5,634 nucleotides of DNA, from the NCBI GenBank assembly GCA_945878515.1, contig CAMCTL010000198.1:1-5634 (forward strand), read 5' to 3'. Of the stretch, positions 1 to 4,714 are shown piece after piece. Positions within the stretch are counted from its first letter, which is position 1; each line of letters begins with the position of its first letter. A model generated the notes under the pieces. It ran no database searches, was not told the DNA's origin, and worked only from the letters and a program-made list of their open reading frames with translations. The stretch is from Flavobacterium psychrophilum (lineage in GTDB: Bacteria > Bacteroidota > Bacteroidia > Flavobacteriales > Flavobacteriaceae). Both the position numbers and the translations under genes were made by a program.

Positions 1-79
1 CGTCAGCGTCTACCACAATCCATTCTTTGGATACGGTTGCTTTGCTTGTCGATACTGTTTTGTAGCTTAATGCGTTCAC
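1..79 (-). CDS. rplM: 50S ribosomal protein L13, N-terminal part (cut by window start)
   Basis: Reading the minus strand from a GTG at 77-79 gives 26 codons: V/M-N-A-L-S-Y-K-T-V-S, then S-K-A-T-V-S-K-E-W-I-V-V-D-A-D. This is the characteristic N-terminus of Bacteroidetes ribosomal protein L13 (conserved block K-E-W-x-V-V-D-A). L13 is an early-assembling protein of the large ribosomal subunit that binds 23S rRNA. The GTG start is supported because the same frame meets a stop (TAA) two codons upstream, so no ATG can be used, and the ATG upstream near 102-107 is not in an open frame. The gene is expressed leftwards, away from the LacI-type gene. In most bacteria it is followed by rpsI (S9), which would lie outside the window. 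The rest of L13 is not visible. Confidence 0.9.
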   Translation of the reverse strand, partial: MNALSYKTVSTSKATVSKEWIVVDAD

Positions 80-107
80 AATAATTTATTTTAATTAAAC
101 ATTCCAT

Positions 108-121
108 TCCCAATAAAGGGA
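108..121 (-). promoter_or_regulatory. Small hairpin at the 5' end of the rplM leader
   Basis: On the minus strand TCCC, a six-base loop, then GGGA form a 4-bp G/C-rich hairpin in an otherwise A/T-only leader. It lies at or next to the predicted transcript start. Ribosomal protein genes often carry autoregulatory leaders, and L13 leaders are known in other bacteria, but this stem is too short to identify as one. It could also simply be an initial transcribed sequence. Confidence 0.25.
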
Positions 122-124
122 GCG

Positions 125-155
125 CAAAAGTACAATTATTTTTTTGAAATGCAAA
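125..155 (-). promoter_or_regulatory. rplM promoter, full Bacteroidetes consensus
   Basis: On the minus strand a TTTG (-33 element, 152-155) is followed after 19 bases by TACTTTTG (-7 element, 125-132). This matches the sigma-ABfr-type Bacteroidetes promoter TTTG-N17-23-TAnnTTTG exactly. Transcription would begin roughly at 117-121, leaving a leader of about 40 bases before the GTG start. It is the best promoter in the window, as expected for a ribosomal protein gene. Confidence 0.8.
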
Positions 156-602
156 TAGTCTCGAAATTTTATTTTATTCTGATTATCAGTCCGTAAAGAG
201 TTCGTTTTTTGATATGATTTTGTTTCCACCATCTCAACCTATATGATTATAGTTTCTTTTGATTTTTTTTTAAGAATTTAAACGTAAATTTTTATAATTC
301 GTTTGTTATTCTTACAGTTTGATGTTTTATGTTGATTTATATGCAATACTTTATAACATAAATTTTGTTGACAATATTTCTATTTTTTAAAAGCTTAGTA
401 ATAATCAAAGAGATTATACCTAAAGAACCGATCGTTTTTCGCTTTTATTTTACAAAAACAACTGTTTTACATGGGGAAAACTAGTTGCAAAAATTAAATC
501 TTTTCGTTTTTAAAAGTAAATGCTTTATAAATAGTTTTATTTTTGACGCCTGTATCTGTAATTTATTACGCATTAAAAGAGCTAATACAGTTCTTTTTTT
601 GT
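133..602. other. AT-rich divergent intergenic region without a visible gene
   Basis: This stretch between the divergent rplM and LacI-type genes has no open frame that reads like protein, no tRNA-like fold and no long repeat that I can see. It contains many A and T runs and stops in all frames. Apart from the rplM -33 element at 152-155 and a short imperfect palindrome around 426-437, I find nothing to name. Its length is unusual for a compact genome, so an unrecognised small RNA cannot be excluded. Confidence 0.5.
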
Positions 603-610
603 TACTTTTG
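603..610 (+). promoter_or_regulatory. -7 element of the LacI-type regulator gene
   Basis: TACTTTTG fits the Bacteroidetes -7 consensus TAnnTTTG and is the same octamer as in the rplM promoter. No TTTG is present 17-23 bases upstream, so the -33 element is poor. The transcript would start near 615-618 and carry a leader of about 90 bases. The right end of the element lies inside a perfect dyad (608-624). Confidence 0.55.
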
Positions 611-624
611 CTTTTCTAAAGCAA
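608..624. promoter_or_regulatory. Candidate operator: perfect 7-3-7 dyad over the promoter
   Basis: TTGCTTT, three bases (TCT), then AAAGCAA form a perfect inverted repeat. It overlaps the -7 element (603-610) and the predicted transcription start of the LacI-type gene. LacI-family dimers bind dyads of about this size, and these regulators are commonly autoregulated, so a self-operator is a reasonable inference. It lacks the central CG common in many LacI operators. In RNA it could form only a short hairpin with no T tract after it, so a terminator is unlikely. Confidence 0.4.
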
Positions 625-709
625 TATTTCTGATAAAAATTGCATTATTGAAATCAAAATGACGATAAATGCAAATTCATATTTTAAAAAAACTAATATT
701 TAGATCAAT

Positions 710-1735
710 ATGAAAGCCAAAGCCACTCTAAAGCAAATTGCCAAAGAACTGAACGTATCGGTTTCTACTGTTTCAAAAGCGCTGAATGATAGTTCAGAAA
801 TTAGCGAACAAACCAAAATTAGAATAAAGGAATATGCCAAACTTAAAAATTACAAGCCGAATGTAATTGGTTTAAACCTAAAAAATAGAACTACAAAGAC
901 GATTGGAGTGATAATCCCAAATATTCTTAATTCATTTTTTGCCAAAGTATTTAGCGGTATCGAAAAAGTGGCTGATGAAAAAGGATACAATGTAATTATG
1001 TGTATTTCTAACGAGTCGCTAAAGAAAGAATCAAATACGCTAGATATGTTGAGTAATGGAACTATTGATGGTTTTATTTTATCCATTTCTGAGGAAGCCC
1101 AAAAATTACACGAATACAATCATTTTAAAGACATTATAAATGAAGGCACTCCAATTGTAATGTTTGACCGTATTGCAGACGAAGTAGATTGTGATAAAGT
1201 AGTGGTTGATGATTTTGATGCAGCTTTAAATGCTACACAACATTTGATCAATACAGGATGCAAAAATATAGCATTATTCTCCTCTATCGATAATTTAAGT
1301 ATCGGAAAATTGAGGGTTGATGGTTATTTGCAAGCTTTGAAAAACAATGGAATTGTTGCAAATCCAAATTTAATCTTAAGAACCGATTCTGAAGATGTTT
1401 TAAAAGAAAAAATTGATCAAGTTTTTGATAATAATATAATTGACGGTATTTTTGCACTGGACGAAAACGATTCTGTTGCCGCATTGAGAATTGGTCTTAA
1501 AAAAGGCTACAAAATTCCTGAAGAACTTTCCATTATCGGTTTTGCCGATGGGATTTTAGCTTCTAGAAGGTTGTCGCCAAGTCTATCTACTTTAAGTCAA
1601 TATGGTGTAGAAATTGGCGAAGTAGCAGCTAATGTGTTAATTAATAGGCTAGAGTCCAAAGAGGAAAATCTACCTTATGAAACTGTGGTGATCAAAACGC
1701 AACTTAGAGAAAGAGAATCCACAAGAAAAATTTAA
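710..1735 (+). CDS. LacI/GalR-family transcriptional regulator
   Basis: This 341-residue protein has the full LacI-family layout and usual length. Residues 6-25 are the N-terminal helix-turn-helix (T-L-K-Q-I-A-K-E-L-N-V-S-V-S-T-V-S-K-A-L). Residues about 50-60 (P-N-V-I-G-L-N-L-K-N-R) are the hinge helix, with Leu57 at the position of the minor-groove leucine. From T-I-G-V-I-I-P at 64-70 follows a periplasmic-binding-protein-like sensor domain. It has the late family block I-I-G-F-A-D-G and S-P-S-L-S-T-L-S-Q, in the style of Bacteroidetes sugar-responsive members. Such proteins are cytoplasmic dimers that bind operator DNA and release it, or bind it, on sensing a sugar or related ligand. No SusC/SusD, glycosidase or transporter gene is adjacent, so neither ligand nor target can be inferred. 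The ATG at 710 is chosen because the HTH begins five residues later; there is no Shine-Dalgarno sequence, as usual in this phylum. Confidence 0.93.
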   Translation: MKAKATLKQIAKELNVSVSTVSKALNDSSEISEQTKIRIKEYAKLKNYKPNVIGLNLKNRTTKTIGVIIPNILNSFFAKVFSGIEKVADEKGYNVIMCISNESLKKESNTLDMLSNGTIDGFILSISEEAQKLHEYNHFKDIINEGTPIVMFDRIADEVDCDKVVVDDFDAALNATQHLINTGCKNIALFSSIDNLSIGKLRVDGYLQALKNNGIVANPNLILRTDSEDVLKEKIDQVFDNNIIDGIFALDENDSVAALRIGLKKGYKIPEELSIIGFADGILASRRLSPSLSTLSQYGVEIGEVAANVLINRLESKEENLPYETVVIKTQLRERESTRKI

Positions 1736-1790
1736 ATAATTATTTTTCATTTTTACTTCTCTAAGCAATTTACTAAAGCACATTGTAACA

Positions 1791-1857
1791 GCAAATAGCC
1801 AATGAACTTATTTAGATTTATTGCCTATTTTGCATCTATTTTAATTGTAGAATGCAA
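1791..1857 (+). other. Two overlapping alternative stem-loops downstream of the regulator gene
   Basis: GCAAATAGCCAAT (1791-1803) pairs with ATTGCCTATTTTGC (1820-1833): 12 Watson-Crick pairs with one C-C mismatch and one bulged T. TTGCATCTA (1830-1838) pairs with TAGAATGCAA (1848-1857): nine pairs with one bulged A. The two stems share 1830-1833, so they cannot form fully together. They lie 56-122 bases past the regulator's stop codon. Possible roles are a 3' end structure or a switchable RNA element; A/T-rich DNA also forms such stems by chance. No run of T follows either stem. Confidence 0.3.
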
Positions 1858-1939
1858 TCAAAATTCAGTTGATAATTAAATCATTTCTAAATTAGTTTTT
1901 TTACGACACAATCAACGATATATTTTGAAGAGAAAACTG

Positions 1940-1947
1940 TATATTTG
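1940..1947 (+). promoter_or_regulatory. -7 element of the SCO-DUF420 operon
   Basis: TATATTTG matches TAnnTTTG. The nearest TTTG upstream (1924-1927) is only 12 bases away, too close for the usual 17-23 spacing, so the -33 part is weak or absent. Transcription would start near 1951-1955, about 50 bases before the SCO start codon. It shows that the operon can be transcribed independently of the LacI-type gene. Confidence 0.5.
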
Positions 1948-1972
1948 GCGGGGTTTTATGAATAAAAACCGC
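1948..1972 (+). other. Hairpin at the 5' end of the SCO operon transcript
   Basis: GCGG (1948-1951) pairs with CCGC (1969-1972). Inside it, TTTTA (1954-1958) pairs with TAAAA (1963-1967), with a small internal loop of GG against A and a TGAA end loop. The G/C outer stem stands out in this A/T-rich stretch. It abuts the -7 element and covers the predicted start site. No T tract follows, so it is not a terminator. A transcript-stabilising 5' stem or a protein-binding dyad are possible readings. Confidence 0.35.
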
Positions 1973-2002
1973 TAACTATTAAAGATTTTAAATATATAAT
2001 TA

Positions 2003-2689
2003 ATGTTCAAAAATAAATCATATATCGGCATTTCGTTTATCATTTTGATTTTCGGAATTTATGCCATACCTAAGATTATCGACCGTTTTAAAAACAACGA
2101 AATTGTAAAAGCAGATCGGCTGGATAAGGTTTCTAACTCTTCGCAAAATAATGGAAGTTTGGTAAAAATTGGTCCAGCTCCAAAATTTGAATTGGTCAAT
2201 CAAGATAATGTCAAGATTTCAAATGAAACTTATAAAGACAAGGTTTATGTTTTAGAATTTTTCTTCTCGACTTGTCCTACAATTTGCCCAAAAATGAATC
2301 TAAGTATGTTGCAAATTGAAAAAACTTTCTTCGGTAATCCTAATTTTGGCATCGTATCCATAACCATCGATCCTGAACATGATACCGCTAAAGTTTTAAA
2401 AGAACATCGGGAATTATTAGGCGTAAAATCCTCCAATTGGAATTTCTTGACTGGCGATAAAAATTACATTTTCGATCTTTCGAACAAAGGATTCAATCTT
2501 TATGCTGGAGAAAATAACAAAGCAAAAGGTGGATTTGAACACTCGGGATTATTCGCATTAATTGACAAAAACGGCGACATTCGTTGCCGAAAAGACAAGT
2601 ATGGAAATCCGATTCTATACTATGATGGTTTAGAAAAAACTGGCGTGAGGGACATTCAACAAGATATAGCAATTTTATTAAAAGAATAA
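2003..2689 (+). CDS. SCO/SenC family copper chaperone for cytochrome c oxidase
   Basis: This 228-residue protein has an N-terminal membrane anchor (about residues 7-23) followed by a thioredoxin-fold SCO1/SenC/PrrC domain outside the cytoplasmic membrane. The copper-binding and redox residues are all present: C91-P-T-I-C95 (the CxxxC motif, in F-S-T-C-P-T-I-C-P-K-M) and His180 (G-G-F-E-H-S-G-L). The family block D-P-E-H-D-T is at 123-128. SCO proteins deliver copper to, or reduce the cysteines of, the CuA site of cytochrome oxidase subunit II. The gene is separated by one base from the DUF420 gene, a pairing that supports an oxidase-assembly role. Its length and key residues suggest a functional gene. 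The ATG at 2003 gives a short basic N-terminus before the membrane segment, as expected. The name sco would be reasonable, but I do not assign a specific paralogue. Confidence 0.92.
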   Translation: MFKNKSYIGISFIILIFGIYAIPKIIDRFKNNEIVKADRLDKVSNSSQNNGSLVKIGPAPKFELVNQDNVKISNETYKDKVYVLEFFFSTCPTICPKMNLSMLQIEKTFFGNPNFGIVSITIDPEHDTAKVLKEHRELLGVKSSNWNFLTGDKNYIFDLSNKGFNLYAGENNKAKGGFEHSGLFALIDKNGDIRCRKDKYGNPILYYDGLEKTGVRDIQQDIAILLKE

Positions 2690-2690
2690 T

Positions 2691-3230
2691 ATGGAGAATA
2701 GTTTGTTAGAAAAAAAATATAGCAAGTGGATTGTATTGGTTTCCATTTTGATTCCCGTTGTTGTTGCTGTACTTTTTAGCGTGAAATTAAAAGATTTAGG
2801 TTATGATGTAGAACCGCTTCCGTTTTTACCACCAATTTACGCTGCGATAAATGGAATTACGGCTATAGTATTGGTTGCTGGAGTTTTAGCCATCAAAAAA
2901 GGAAACCGAATACTTCACAAAAGATTGATGACATTGGCAATTGCACTATCGTTGGTCTTTTTGGTAATGTATGTTGCTTATCACATGACCACAGATTCGA
3001 CAAAATTTGGAGGAGAAGGTTCGATTAAAATGGTTTATTTCTTCATTTTGATATCCCACATTATTTTGTCCATTGCGGTTATCCCTTTGGTATTGATCTC
3101 GTATGTTCGCGCATTAGCGGAAAGATTTGACCGACATAAAAAAATAGCCAAAATCACATTCCCAATTTGGCTCTATGTCGCTGTAACTGGCGTAATTGTT
3201 TACTTAATGATAGCTCCGTATTATGTTTGA
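2691..3230 (+). CDS. DUF420 (CtaM-like) integral membrane protein, oxidase maturation
   Basis: The 179-residue protein has about five hydrophobic segments (near residues 13-31, 49-67, 80-98, 113-138 and 156-176). It carries the histidines typical of DUF420, including H-K-R-L-M (about 76), A-Y-H-M (about 97), I-S-H-I-I (about 123) and F-D-R-H-K-K near the last membrane segment. DUF420 proteins of Gram-positive bacteria (CtaM) are needed for active haem-copper oxidases. That function is established for the family there and inferred here. The gene starts one base after the SCO stop codon and overlaps the next gene by eight bases, so the three are almost certainly cotranscribed and translationally coupled. 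No oxidase subunit gene is in the window. Start and length fit the family. Confidence 0.88.
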   Translation: MENSLLEKKYSKWIVLVSILIPVVVAVLFSVKLKDLGYDVEPLPFLPPIYAAINGITAIVLVAGVLAIKKGNRILHKRLMTLAIALSLVFLVMYVAYHMTTDSTKFGGEGSIKMVYFFILISHIILSIAVIPLVLISYVRALAERFDRHKKIAKITFPIWLYVAVTGVIVYLMIAPYYV

Positions 3231-3486
3231 TAGAGAAAAAAGAAAAGCGAAAAAAGAAAAGAGATGTATAAAATTTGAAGTTTACTTCTATATTATTTGT
3301 TCTGTGCTCTTTTCTCTTCCTATGGAAGCTCAATGTGCAATGTGTCGTGCGGCTCTTACTAGCGAGGGAAATGCAGTAAAAGCACAAGCAGTAAATGACG
3401 GTATCGTTTATTTAATGGTGATTCCTTATGTACTTGTTGCCGGAATTGGATATTACGTTTATAGAATGAAGAAGAAAAAAACATGA
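3223..3486 (+). CDS. Small exported membrane protein with C-A-M-C motif, SCO/DUF420 partner
   Basis: The 87-residue protein begins with a very basic stretch (residues 3-17), then a hydrophobic signal segment (about 20-33) ending P-M-E-A-Q. The likely mature part starts Q37-C38-A-M-C41-R-A-A-L and has a second membrane segment at about 61-80 (G-I-V-Y-L-M-V-I-P-Y) and a lysine-rich end. Topology would place the two cysteines outside the cytoplasmic membrane, close to where SCO works. I recognise this as the kind of small conserved unknown found beside SCO/DUF420 genes in Bacteroidetes; no function is established. The CxxC could bind a metal or take part in thiol exchange. The ATG at 3223 overlaps the DUF420 end by eight bases. 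The first 15 residues are unusually long and charged for a signal peptide, and no other ATG lies before the hydrophobic segment. Confidence 0.75.
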   Translation: MFDREKRKAKKEKRCIKFEVYFYIICSVLFSLPMEAQCAMCRAALTSEGNAVKAQAVNDGIVYLMVIPYVLVAGIGYYVYRMKKKKT

Positions 3487-3583
3487 TTTCTTTAAAATAA
3501 GTTTTATCTCAAGTAATATTGTTGCAAATTGTTGTCAACTACATTATTAATTTACAGTTTATGCACTAAGTAAAACACATAAA

Positions 3584-3655
3584 ATAATGTCGTGTTTATT
3601 TCTACTGAAGGCATCGTAATTATTGGCAATTTTACATTAAACACAACGACATTAT
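3584..3655. repeat. Imperfect inverted repeat, arms 15 and 18 bases
   Basis: The left arm 3584-3598 reads ATAATGTCG-TGTTTA. The right arm 3638-3655, read on the minus strand, is ATAATGTCG-TTG-TGTTTA. They match completely except for three extra bases in the right arm; the loop between them is 39 bases. Such a stem could be a transcript end between the oxidase-assembly operon and the minus-strand remnant, or what is left of a small inverted-repeat element. No T tract of terminator quality follows on the plus strand; on the minus strand a short TTTT follows. Confidence 0.6.
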
Positions 3656-3669
3656 ACAATTGTTACTGC

Positions 3670-3795
3670 TTACAATTTTTCGATTTCTTCTGCAAATTTT
3701 TAATCCAATTTCTTCTTCAAAGCATCTTCTTTGGGCTTTCTGACAGGGCATTTTACTTGAAAAATAGAATAGATTTGATCTGACCAATTAATTCC
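3670..3795 (-). pseudogene. Possible decayed coding remnant, function unknown
   Basis: On the minus strand one frame is open from 3795 down to a TAA at 3700-3702, then continues to a second TAA at 3670-3672. The predicted tail is strongly protein-like: P-K-E-D-A-L-K-K-K-L-D, stop, K-F-A-E-E-I-E-K-L, stop. The internal TAA could come from CAA, GAA or AAA by one change, which would restore a Lys/Glu-rich C-terminal helix. There is no ATG start and no recognisable family. The frame is also closed by TGA just upstream at 3796-3798. It could be chance in low-complexity DNA; I hold this weakly. Confidence 0.25.
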
Positions 3796-3987
3796 TCACA
3801 GGTAATCTAGTCATTTTTTTGTGTTTTCAATCTTAATTTTTCACTCATATTTTATAGCGAAGAACGACCACAGGTGCTGCTAGCCAATATTTGAGTATCC
3901 TTTAGAAACCCTTTGTGATTGACATCCATTACCAAAACAATCTAGCTGGCACCCATTTTCTTCTATTCAAATTTTTAAGTTTATCAC

Positions 3988-4023
3988 AAAAAAAAAGCCA
4001 CGCATAGCGTAGCTTATTTTTTT
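3988..4023 (-). terminator. Intrinsic terminator of the small lipoprotein gene, possibly bidirectional
   Basis: On the minus strand AAGCTACGC, loop TAT, GCGTGGCTT make a nine-pair stem (3996-4016, one G-T wobble) followed at once by ten T (3988-3997 on the plus strand as A, its first two bases being in the stem). It starts 20 bases beyond the lipoprotein stop codon. Read on the plus strand the same stem is followed by TATTTTTT (4016-4023), so it could also stop rightward transcripts. Confidence 0.9.
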
Positions 4024-4035
4024 AGTAATTTAGAA

Positions 4036-4227
4036 TTACTTTGCTTCTGGAGCAGCAACAGCAGCAGTATCAGCTACAACAGCAGTAGTATCAGCTACAA
4101 CAGCAGTAGTATCAACAGCAACAGCAGTAGTATCAGCAACTACTTCTTCTGCAGCTGGAGTTTCTTTTTTACAAGAAACAACAGTCAAAACAGCAACAAC
4201 GGCTAAACTTAAAAATACTTTTTTCAT
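4036..4227 (-). CDS. Small lipoprotein with tandem V-A-D-T-T-A-V heptads
   Basis: The 63-residue protein has a classic lipoprotein signal: M-K-K, a hydrophobic core (residues 4-17) and the lipobox V-V-S-C19. The mature part starts C-K-K-E-T-P, typical of flavobacterial lipoproteins. Residues 30-57 are four tandem heptads: VADTTAV, AVDTTAV, VADTTAV, VADTAAV, with Asp at 32, 39, 46 and 53; the protein ends A-A-P-E-A-K. After processing only about 45 residues remain: acidic, flexible, rich in Ala, Val and Thr, and without Cys other than the acylated one. No enzymatic fold is possible at this size; a surface or periplasmic spacer-like role is conceivable, but the function is unknown. It has its own -7 element (4265-4272) and terminator (3988-4023), so it is a single-gene unit, probably well expressed. 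The ATG at 4227 is the only sensible start. Confidence 0.85.
   Translation of the reverse strand: MKKVFLSLAVVAVLTVVSCKKETPAAEEVVADTTAVAVDTTAVVADTTAVVADTAAVAAPEAK
4057..4140 (-). repeat. Four 21-base tandem repeats inside the lipoprotein gene
   Basis: The heptapeptide array is encoded by four consecutive 21-base units (on the plus strand a unit looks like GCAGTAGTATCAGCTACAAC plus one base). Units differ by a few substitutions, mostly GCT/GCA and TCA variants. Because the unit is a multiple of three, gain or loss of a unit would change length without breaking the frame. Confidence 0.85.
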
Positions 4228-4264
4228 CTTACTTAATTATAAAAGGTTAATTATTAATTCGAGG

Positions 4265-4272
4265 CAAATATA
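4265..4272 (-). promoter_or_regulatory. -7 element of the lipoprotein gene
   Basis: TATATTTG on the minus strand matches TAnnTTTG and lies 37 bases upstream of the ATG, giving a leader of about 30 bases. The region 17-23 bases further upstream is a T-rich run without a clear TTTG, so the -33 element is weak. Confidence 0.55.
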
Positions 4273-4488
4273 TAAATTTTTTAATTGTTAAAAATGTTTT
4301 TTCACTATTTTTTTAAAAAAAAATTATTTTGGTAACAGTAAATTGATTTTGGTATAATTTGGTACAAAAACTGACAAAAAAACTACTTGCTACGAAAATC
4401 AATTATTAAATTTCTATTATTGTTGATTTGACGTTAAATAGCCTTTCTGATAAAATTGACAACTAAATATTTTTATTCAAATTTTATT

Positions 4489-4532
4489 AAAAAAAAAGAA
4501 GCGTTGCCTTACTAATTATATCTTCAATGCTT
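4489..4532 (-). terminator. Terminator-like hairpin with T tract, minus strand
   Basis: On the minus strand AAGCATTG (4525-4532) faces CAACGCTT (4499-4506) across an 18-base loop, giving seven pairs and one A-C mismatch, followed within one base by nine T (4489-4497 on the plus strand as A). The mismatch and large loop make it weaker than the one at 3988-4023. It could be the old terminator of the decayed DUF2237 gene or of the remnant at 4516-4623. Confidence 0.4.
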
Positions 4533-4623
4533 TCCATGTTCCTCCACATTTGCAAACTTCTTTTATTGTTCTTTTATACAGCAAATTTTGCAAACAAAAA
4601 TCCAATTTTAAAAAGTTTTGACT
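4516..4623 (-). pseudogene. Possible C-terminal remnant ending C-K-C-G-G-T-W-K-A-L-K-I
   Basis: A minus-strand frame is open for 35 codons between a TAA at 4624-4626 and a TAA at 4516-4518 and contains no ATG. Its end reads Y-K-R-T-I-K-E-V-C-K-C-G-G-T-W-K-A-L-K-I, which looks like real protein with a CxCGG motif rather than random A/T-rich translation. The stop lies within the loop of a terminator-like hairpin (4489-4532). I do not recognise the family. It may be the last piece of a lost gene, or coincidence. Confidence 0.25.
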
Positions 4624-4714
4624 TTAACTCTAAAGAAAGTACTGTCTTAAATTTAGAATAAATGGCAATTATTCATATGTCATTATTTTTGTAAAAGTTG
4701 ACTCATTCCGAACT

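Larger units (their letters stand above)
3487..3987. other. Gene-free stretch with an inverted repeat and faint minus-strand remnants
   Basis: No intact gene is supported here. The stretch holds an imperfect inverted repeat at 3584-3655 and a possible decayed coding segment at 3670-3795 on the minus strand. Further right on the minus strand (about 3840-3965) short protein-like pieces appear in different frames, for example L-K-Y-W-L-A-A-P-V-V-V-L-R-Y at about 3855-3896, all broken by stops. A plus-strand open frame at 3592-3783 has a GTG start, is rich in Phe and Leu, and mirrors the Lys/Glu-rich minus-strand remnant, so I do not treat it as a gene. Confidence 0.4.
4228..4714. other. AT-rich gene-free stretch with one possible remnant
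   Basis: Apart from the lipoprotein promoter (4265-4272), a terminator-like hairpin (4489-4532) and a short protein-like minus-strand frame (4516-4623), I see nothing here. Homopolymer A/T runs dominate 4275-4325. Stops occur in all six frames throughout. Confidence 0.5.

Noticed and set aside
426..437. AACCGATCGTTT, imperfect palindrome as an operator
   Set aside because: Only the CGATCG core and the outer AA/TT pair; it is far from any predicted promoter (about 165 bases upstream of the regulator's -7 box) and unsupported by repeats.
850..1119. Minus-strand open frame inside the LacI-type gene
   Set aside because: Antisense to a full-length, well-recognised regulator; low-complexity Phe/Ser-rich translation with no promoter or family. 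The same holds for 1284-1484.
2018..2436. Minus-strand open frames at 2018-2203 and 2245-2436
   Set aside because: Both are mirrored by the intact SCO gene, including its catalytic cysteine region, and show no protein-like features of their own.
3154..3387. Minus-strand open frame across the DUF420/CAMC gene junction
   Set aside because: Antisense to two overlapping real genes; Phe/Arg/Ser-rich translation typical of the reverse of Lys/Glu-rich coding sequence.
3592..3783. Plus-strand open frame of 63 codons starting GTG
   Set aside because: Starts inside the left arm of an inverted repeat, has no promoter element, and its Phe/Leu-rich sequence mirrors a Lys/Glu-rich minus-strand remnant.
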